A stretch of DNA of 64,000 nucleotides. Source: Modestobacter italicus. GTDB taxonomy: Bacteria; Actinomycetota; Actinomycetes; Mycobacteriales; Geodermatophilaceae. Positions 59,189 through 64,000 of the stretch are shown piece by piece. A program made the position numbers and the translations under genes. How positions within the stretch are numbered: position 1 is the stretch's first letter; every line of letters begins with the position of its first letter. The stretch spans positions 4,588,001 through 4,652,000 of the forward strand of contig NC_017955.1 in NCBI RefSeq assembly GCF_000306785.1. Reading direction: 5' to 3'. The notes under the pieces are model-generated. The model was not told the DNA's origin and did no database searches. It saw only the letters and a list, made by a program, of their open reading frames with translations.

Positions 59189-60205
59189 TCACACCTGCTC
59201 GGCGGTGACCTCCGCGCCCCTCGCGGCGGCGTCCTCGGCGAGGGCGAGCACGGCCCGCGCCGTCGGCTCCGGCGCCTCCAGCATCGCCAGGTGCCCGATG
59301 CCCGGCTGCACCTGCAGCCGGGAGTCGGGGAGGACGGCGGCCAGCCGCGGGGCGAGGGCCGGGTCGACCAGCCGGTCCCGGTCGCCCCAGACCACCAGCG
59401 AGGGGACCGTGACCGCGCGGGCCATCCGCCAGGCGTTCGCCCGGCCGACCCGCAGGTAGGAGGTCATCAGCCCGCGCAGGCTGCGGGTCAGCGCCTGACC
59501 GGCCCAGGGCTGGGCGTCCCGGTCGCGCATCTCCTGGACCGCCTCCTCCACCCGCTCCCGCGGCACCCGCGACGGGTCGCCGAAGCACATCTGCAGCAGC
59601 CCCCGGACCCGCTGCTCGGGGCTCGCCCCGGCCAGCCGCCGCTCGGCCAGCGCCGGGACGCCGGGCAGCATCACCAGCGCGATGGCCCGGTCGAAGGCGG
59701 CCGGCACGCGGTAGACCGGCATCGCCGCGGAGATGAGCGTGAGGGTGGCGACGAGGTCGGGACGGCGGGCCGCGACCCACACGCTCACCAGGCCGCCGAG
59801 CGAGTTGCCGACCAGGTGCACCGGGGCGCCCTGGCCGGGGCCGGGCTGCGCGACGACCCACTCGAGGACGTCGACGACGGCCTGCACGTGGCGCTGGATC
59901 GAGTACCGCACCGGCGGTGCGGACCGGCCGAAGCCGGGGAGGTCGAGCGCGTAGCCGTCGAAGCGGACGGCGAGCAGGGCGGCGAGGTCGGTCCAGTTGG
60001 TGGAGGCACCGCCGAGACCGTGCACGTAGAGGGCCCGCTCCCGGGGGGCGCCGGCCGGGTCGGCGTCCTCGGCCACCGGGCCGCGCCACGGGGTGTGCCG
60101 CACGAAGACCTCCCCGCCGCTGACCGGCACCATCGCCCCCGGCCAGGGCGGGATCAGCGCACCGGGCCGGGGCAGGAGGGCGTCGGACAGCCGGGCGTCG
60201 GTCAC
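59189..60205 (-). CDS. Alpha/beta hydrolase
   Basis: A 338-residue hydrolase with ALYVHGLGGASTNW (oxyanion), nucleophile VGNSLGGLVSVW (Ser), WGDRDRLVDP (Asp) and QPGIGHLAMLEAP (His). A helical cap lies between. It is probably an esterase or lipase-like enzyme; the substrate is unknown. GTG 60205 follows TACCGT (60218-60213) by seven bases. It is divergent from the TetR gene and may be its target. Confidence 0.88.
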   Translation of the reverse strand: MTDARLSDALLPRPGALIPPWPGAMVPVSGGEVFVRHTPWRGPVAEDADPAGAPRERALYVHGLGGASTNWTDLAALLAVRFDGYALDLPGFGRSAPPVRYSIQRHVQAVVDVLEWVVAQPGPGQGAPVHLVGNSLGGLVSVWVAARRPDLVATLTLISAAMPVYRVPAAFDRAIALVMLPGVPALAERRLAGASPEQRVRGLLQMCFGDPSRVPRERVEEAVQEMRDRDAQPWAGQALTRSLRGLMTSYLRVGRANAWRMARAVTVPSLVVWGDRDRLVDPALAPRLAAVLPDSRLQVQPGIGHLAMLEAPEPTARAVLALAEDAAARGAEVTAEQV

Positions 60206-60287
60206 CTACCCGACGGTAGAACACCGCTCCGCGACCACCGCTCGGCCCGGTGCCCCCGCCTCGGCGCGCCGCTACGATCACCTCGCC
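60206..60287. promoter_or_regulatory. Divergent promoters between the hydrolase and TetR
   Basis: TACCGT (minus, 60218-60213) lies seven bases before GTG 60205, and TACGAT (plus, 60272-60277) lies ten bases before ATG 60288. The 82-bp gap could also hold the TetR operator, but I see no clear palindrome. Confidence 0.45.
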
Positions 60288-60932
60288 ATGCACCCCAGCC
60301 GCCCCGTACCCGTGCCCCCGGTCGCCCGCCGGACCTCCCGCCTGCCACGGGGCGCGCGCCGCGTGCAGCTGCTGCGCGCCGCCCAGGACGTCTTCGTCGC
60401 GCAGGGGTTCCACGCCGCGGCGATGGACGACATCGCCGACCGGGCCGGGGTGAGCAAGCCGGTGCTCTACCAGCACTTCCCGGGCAAGCGCGAGCTCTAC
60501 CTGGCGCTGCTCGAGCAGCAGGTCGACGAGCTCACCGACCGGGTGCGCCACGCGATGGACGGCACCGAGGACAACCGGACCCGGGTCGACGGCGCGGTCG
60601 GCGCCTACTTCGACTTCATCGACGCCGACGGCGAGGCCTTCCGGCTGGTCTTCGAGTCCGACCTGCGCAACGACCCCGACGTCCGGCGGCTCGCCGACCG
60701 GGGCGCCCGGGCCTGCATCGAGGCGATCGCCGAGGTGATCGCGGTGGAGACCGGCGCGGACCCGGAGCGCGCGCTGCTGCTGTCGGCCGGGATGACCGGG
60801 CTGGCCGAGACGAGCGCCCGCTGGTGGCTGGCCAGCAAGGGCACGGTGTCCCGGGACGAGGCGGTGGCGCTGCTGTCCTCGCTCGCCTGGCGCGGCATGT
60901 CCGGTTTCCCCCGCCGCGACGACGCCGACTGA
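60288..60932 (+). CDS. TetR-family transcription regulator
   Basis: A 214-residue regulator. The HTH (about 25-70) reads LLRAAQDVFVAQGFHAAAMD, IADRAGVSKPVLYQHFPGKR; the C-terminal ligand domain includes FRLVFESDLRNDPDVRRLAD. Rv3208 is the syntenic relative. The likely targets are its own promoter and the divergent hydrolase. The ligand is unknown. Confidence 0.92.
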   Translation: MHPSRPVPVPPVARRTSRLPRGARRVQLLRAAQDVFVAQGFHAAAMDDIADRAGVSKPVLYQHFPGKRELYLALLEQQVDELTDRVRHAMDGTEDNRTRVDGAVGAYFDFIDADGEAFRLVFESDLRNDPDVRRLADRGARACIEAIAEVIAVETGADPERALLLSAGMTGLAETSARWWLASKGTVSRDEAVALLSSLAWRGMSGFPRRDDAD

Positions 60933-61032
60933 CGGGCCCGTTCGCTGTCGGCGCACCTGCTGGACCGGCTCCGGTCCGCGGGGCTGGACTAGCGTGGGTG
61001 CTCGGCAGTCCGACCTGAGGAGGCATCCCCGC

Positions 61033-61263
61033 GTGGAAGTAAAGATCGGTGTCCAACACTCCCCCCGTGAGCTGGTCATCGACAGCCCCAAGACCCCGGA
61101 CGAGATCGCGGCCGAGGTGTCCAAGGCCATGACCGGGTCGAAGGACGGCCTGCTCACGCTGGTCGACGAGCGCGGCCGCCGCATCGTCGTCCCGACCGAC
61201 CGGATCGCCTACGTCGAGATCGCCGAGGCCGACTCGCGGCGCGTGGGCTTCATCGCCGGCTGA
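61033..61263 (+). CDS. DUF3107 small protein (TB9.4-like)
   Basis: A 76-residue protein that begins MEVKIGVQHSPRELVIDS and contains LLTLVDERGRRIVVPTDRIAYVEI. It is an actinobacteria-specific ATP-binding-like or unknown small protein (Rv3208A relative). GTG 61033 has AGGAGG upstream. The first codons (GAA GTA AAG) are AT-richer than its neighbours, which may ease initiation. Confidence 0.92.
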   Translation: MEVKIGVQHSPRELVIDSPKTPDEIAAEVSKAMTGSKDGLLTLVDERGRRIVVPTDRIAYVEIAEADSRRVGFIAG

Positions 61264-61282
61264 CGCAGCACCCAGCACGTCC

Positions 61283-61321
61283 CCGACAGGGCGTCACCGC
61301 ACCGCGGTGGCGCCCTGTCGG
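61283..61321. terminator. Bidirectional terminator between DUF3107 and the ferritin-like gene
   Basis: CCGACAGGGCG-T-CACCGC pairs with GCGGTG-G-CGCCCTGTCGG (18 positions, one T-G wobble) around a three-base loop, between two convergent genes. Confidence 0.85.
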
Positions 61322-61324
61322 CGT

Positions 61325-61987
61325 CTAGGGGTTCAGGCCCAGCGCGCGCATGCGCACCGAGTGCGCGGCGGTGATCCGGCCGAGCAGCTCGCCCACCCCG
61401 GCCAGGTCACCGGTGCCGGTGATGATCAGCTCGGCGAGCTCGTCGTGCTCGGCGATGACCGCCTGGGACTGGGTGAGCGCCTCGCCGACCAGCCGGCGGG
61501 CCCACAGCGCCAGCCGGCCGGCGACCTTCGGGTCGGCGGCGATCGCGGCGCGGACCTCGCGGAGGGCGAAGTCGGCGTGGCCGGTATCGGCGAGCACCTC
61601 CTCGACCAGCGCCCGGTCCGGCTGCGGGAGGAAGGCCGCGACCTCGCGGTAGAAGTCCGCGGCCAGCCCGTCGCCCACATAGGCCTTGACCAGCCCCTCC
61701 AGCCAGGTGCTGGCCCGGGTGCCGTCGTGGAAGGCGTCGAGGGCGGCGACGAACGGGGTCATCGCCGCGCTCACGTCGGCGCCGAGCTCGCGCAGCCGCG
61801 CCGACAGCCGCTCGTGGTGGGCGATCTCGGCGGCCGCCATCCGGGCGAGCGCGGCCCGGCCGTCCAGGGTGGGCGCCAGCCGCGCGTCCTCGGCCAACCG
61901 GTCGAACGCCGTCAGCTCGGCGTAGGCGAGCACCCCCAGCAGGTCGATGACCGCCCGGTGCCCGGTTCCCTCGTCGACCTCGGTCAC
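61325..61987 (-). CDS. Ferritin-like fold protein
   Basis: A 220-residue all-helical protein related to Rv3210c and the tRNA-(ms2io6A)-hydroxylase-like group. Candidate carboxylate/His ligands are in LAYAELTAFDRLAEDA, AAAEIAHHERLSARL and VIAEHDELAEL. The metal and substrate are unknown. GTG 61987 follows GAGGAGGGGGG. Confidence 0.85.
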   Translation of the reverse strand: MTEVDEGTGHRAVIDLLGVLAYAELTAFDRLAEDARLAPTLDGRAALARMAAAEIAHHERLSARLRELGADVSAAMTPFVAALDAFHDGTRASTWLEGLVKAYVGDGLAADFYREVAAFLPQPDRALVEEVLADTGHADFALREVRAAIAADPKVAGRLALWARRLVGEALTQSQAVIAEHDELAELIITGTGDLAGVGELLGRITAAHSVRMRALGLNP

Positions 61988-62087
61988 GCGACCCCCCTCC
62001 TCGTGCTCTGCGCCCCGTGGCCGCGGACCGCTGCGTCCGCAGCCCGTGTCACGGGCCGGCTGAGCGAGGCTAACGGGCTGGCCAGGC

Positions 62088-62120
62088 TAGGATGGAATCG
62101 GCGGACCGCCAGGTCCGTTC
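62088..62120 (+). promoter_or_regulatory. rhlE promoter: sigma-R-like GGAAT-N18-GTT
   Basis: GGAAT (62094-62098), exactly 18 bases and GTT (62117-62119) match the sigma-R core perfectly. TAGGAT (62088-62093) beside it could be a main-sigma -10. Either gives a leader of 230-260 bases, which contains no credible gene. Confidence 0.5.
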
Positions 62121-62292
62121 ACCGAGAGCAACCCCTGTGCGCTGATGACCGCTGGATCTCCTCCTCGAGACCGGCCCTCCGAGGGCCGTCTCCCGGGCAG
62201 TCTGCACCTGACGCCCGGTCTGCTGGCCGCGTCGGCGCTTGGATCGAACATCCCGGAACCGACCCCGGGACCGCAGAGCACCGCCGGGCAAC

Positions 62293-62314
62293 GCGCGAGC
62301 TCCTGAGCTCGCGC
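62293..62314 (+). other. Stable hairpin in the rhlE leader
   Basis: GCGCGAGCT-CCTG-AGCTCGCGC is a perfect 9-bp stem with a four-base loop, ending 43 bases before the start codon. Long structured leaders are common for DEAD-box RNA helicase genes. Confidence 0.55.
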
Positions 62315-62357
62315 ACCGGCGCCGCGACCGGTCCCCCACCAGACCGAGGCGAGAGAA

Positions 62358-64000
62358 CTGACCTCCACCGAGAACACCCCCGTCGACAGCAGCACGACCG
62401 CCGCTCCCGAGCTGGAGCACGCCGAGACCGGCGCTCCCGCTCCCGAGGAGCTCGAGCAGCAGGTCGAGGAGCTGGGCGGCGCGCCCGTCGCCCCCGACAG
62501 CCCGCTGTTCAGCGACTTCGACGTGCACCCCGACATCGTGGCCGCGCTGGCCGAGGTCGGGATCCACCGCACCTTCGCCATCCAGGAGCTGACCCTCCCG
62601 CTGGCGCTGGCCGGCAACGACCTCATCGGCCAGGCGCGCACCGGCACCGGCAAGACGCTGGGCTTCGGCGTCCCGATGCTGCAGCGCGTGGTCCCGCCGG
62701 CCGAGGGCGGCGACGGCGTCCCGCAGGCGCTGGTCGTCGTCCCCACCCGTGAGCTGTGCGTGCAGGTCTCCCGCGACCTGGCCGCCGCCGGCAGCAAGCG
62801 CGGCGTCCGCGTGCAGGCCATCTACGGCGGCCGCGCGTTCGAGCCGCAGGTCTCGGCGCTGCAGGCCGGCGTCGAGATCGTCGTCGGCACCCCCGGCCGG
62901 CTGCTCGACCTGGCCCAGCAGGGCCACCTGATCCTGGGCAAGGTCAAGGTCCTGGTCCTCGACGAGGCCGACGAGATGCTCGACCTGGGCTTCCTGCCCG
63001 ACATCGAGCGGATCCTGGCGATGGTCCCGGACAAGCGCCAGACCATGCTGTTCTCGGCGACGATGCCCGGCCCGATCGTGACCCTGTCGCGCTCGTTCAT
63101 GAGCCAGCCCACCCACATCCGGGCGCACGGCAACGACGAGGGCTCGACCGTCCCGCAGACCACCCAGTTCATCTACCGGGCGCACAACCTGGACAAGCCC
63201 GAGCTGCTGTCCCGGGTCCTGCAGTCCCGCGACCGCGGGCTGGTGATGGTCTTCTGCCGCACCAAGCGCACCGCGCAGAAGGTCGCCGACGACCTGGTCG
63301 AGCGCGGGTTCGCCGCCGCCGCCGTGCACGGCGACCTGGGCCAGGGCGCCCGCGAGCAGGCGCTGCGCGCGTTCCGGGCCGGCAAGGTCGACGTCCTGGT
63401 CGCCACCGACGTCGCCGCCCGCGGCATCGACGTGACCGGCGTCAGCCACGTCGTGAACTACCAGTGCCCCGAGGACGAGAAGACCTACGTGCACCGGATC
63501 GGCCGCACCGGCCGGGCCGGCAGCACCGGCGTCGCGGTGACCCTGGTCGACTGGGACGACATCCCCCGCTGGCAGCTGATCAACAAGGCGCTGGACCTGC
63601 CCTTCGCCGACCCGCCGGAGACCTACTCGACCTCGCCGTGGGTCTACACCGACCTGGACGTGCCGACGACGGCGACCGGCCGGCTGCCCCGCTCCCAGCG
63701 CACCCGCGAGGGCCTGGGCGCCGAGACCCTCGAGGACCTCGGCGAGACCGGCAAGCGGCAGCGCACCGGCGGCGGGCAGGGCGGCGGCCGTTCCGGCCCC
63801 GGCCGGGACACCGCGCGCACCGACGAGGAGCAGCCCTCGGCCGGCCGCGCAAGAGCCGGCCGCGGCAGCGCACCCGGGGCAGCGGCGCCGCCGCCGAGGG
63901 TGCCGCCGCAGCGCTGGGCGCCGACGCCCCGGCCGGCGACTCCCCGGCTCCAGCGATGGCCGGCGGCGAGCCCGCCGAGGGCGGCGCGAGCCGTCCGCGG
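62358..64000 (+). CDS. rhlE: DEAD-box ATP-dependent RNA helicase RhlE (partial, runs off the window)
   Basis: An RNA helicase with every SF2 motif: Q motif HRTFAIQ, motif I ARTGTGKT, Ia PTRELCVQV, Ib GTPGR, II DEAD, III SAT, IV VFCRTKR, V ATDVAARGID and VI HRIGRTGRAG. The frame between the upstream stop (62304) and the first strand has no ATG or GTG; CTG 62358 with GAGG eight bases upstream gives the natural start LTSTENTPVD. GTG 62523 would cut into the Q motif. Near 63842-63850 third-position GC shifts to another frame (reading RKSRPRQRTRGSG), so a one-base deletion in the basic tail is likely. The 3' end lies beyond the window. Confidence 0.9.
   Translation, partial: MTSTENTPVDSSTTAAPELEHAETGAPAPEELEQQVEELGGAPVAPDSPLFSDFDVHPDIVAALAEVGIHRTFAIQELTLPLALAGNDLIGQARTGTGKTLGFGVPMLQRVVPPAEGGDGVPQALVVVPTRELCVQVSRDLAAAGSKRGVRVQAIYGGRAFEPQVSALQAGVEIVVGTPGRLLDLAQQGHLILGKVKVLVLDEADEMLDLGFLPDIERILAMVPDKRQTMLFSATMPGPIVTLSRSFMSQPTHIRAHGNDEGSTVPQTTQFIYRAHNLDKPELLSRVLQSRDRGLVMVFCRTKRTAQKVADDLVERGFAAAAVHGDLGQGAREQALRAFRAGKVDVLVATDVAARGIDVTGVSHVVNYQCPEDEKTYVHRIGRTGRAGSTGVAVTLVDWDDIPRWQLINKALDLPFADPPETYSTSPWVYTDLDVPTTATGRLPRSQRTREGLGAETLEDLGETGKRQRTGGGQGGGRSGPGRDTARTDEEQPSAGRARAGRGSAPGAAAPPPRVPPQRWAPTPRPATPRLQRWPAASPPRAARAVR

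Overview
The window is chromosomal DNA of a very GC-rich actinobacterium. Third codon positions are almost all G or C, GTG starts are common, 4-base ATGA/GTGA stop-start overlaps are frequent, and at least nine genes have a TANNNT -10 box 6-8 bases before the start codon, as in leaderless mRNAs. Gene content and order suggest Geodermatophilaceae or a close relative (inference; no 16S is present). Much of positions 24700-64000 keeps the gene order I recall for the Mycobacterium tuberculosis Rv3193c-Rv3211 block: UPF0182, Lon-like PDZ protease, zinc metalloprotease, ThiF-like protein, ABC1 kinase, whiB7, uvrD2, mycoredoxin, nudC, adnB/adnA, alkyltransferase-like protein, moeZ, DUF3152, TetR, DUF3107, ferritin-like protein and rhlE. 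I see no prophage, insertion sequence, CRISPR array or biosynthetic cluster.

Layout. 1-65: start of an SOS-type gene leaving the window leftward. 187-6395: aldehyde dehydrogenase, aroA-rsgA, DUF2087 regulator, DUF2795, hisN. 6491-9368: leftward operon of aldo-keto reductase, XdhC-like protein and xylulokinase. 9414-11015: GAF-ANTAR regulator and a PAP2 membrane protein. 11222-14963: cbs-metB transsulfuration operon, a stand-alone map and a divergent XRE regulator. 15020-19148: glycosyltransferase, P450 plus ferredoxin, pyruvyltransferase-like, VOC and GNAT proteins. 19148-21450: Leloir genes galT-galK. 21559-24673: two initiator tRNA genes around a GNAT and a SNF2-type helicase. 24752-34010: UPF0182, PDZ protease, metalloproteases, ThiF-like and ABC1 kinase genes. 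34054-40165: whiB7 with a long leader, uvrD2, mrx1, an ANTAR protein, a kinase-like protein and nudC. 40162-47773: M16 pair, DUF2510 protein, M20 dipeptidase, alpha/beta hydrolase and a DUF1326-DUF2182 pair. 47813-54741: adnB, adnA with an apparent frameshift, and an alkyltransferase-like gene. 54758-64000: exported Pro-rich protein, MDMPI-fold protein, moeZ, DUF3152, hydrolase, TetR, DUF3107, ferritin-like protein and rhlE.

Functional themes are DNA repair (adnAB, uvrD2, alkyltransferase-like, SOS box), sulfur and thiol metabolism (cbs, metB, moeZ, mrx1), antibiotic and redox response (whiB7) and proteolysis at the envelope. Strongest regulatory readings: (i) whiB7 has a promoter with an AT-rich box above the -35, a 102-codon upstream ORF with a good ribosome site, and a terminator hairpin 24 nt after that ORF, the layout of a ribosome-sensing attenuator; (ii) mrx1, moeZ, rhlE and UPF0182 each carry a sigma-R/sigma-H-like promoter with an exact 18-base spacer; (iii) a perfect LexA-type box overlaps the -10 of the gene at the left edge. 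I found no clearly novel multi-gene system. The least understood items are the DUF1326-DUF2182 module, the ThiF-like/ABC1-kinase pair, a dispersed repeat that contains the stop codons of two genes, and a DnaA-box-like cluster at 31319-31567.
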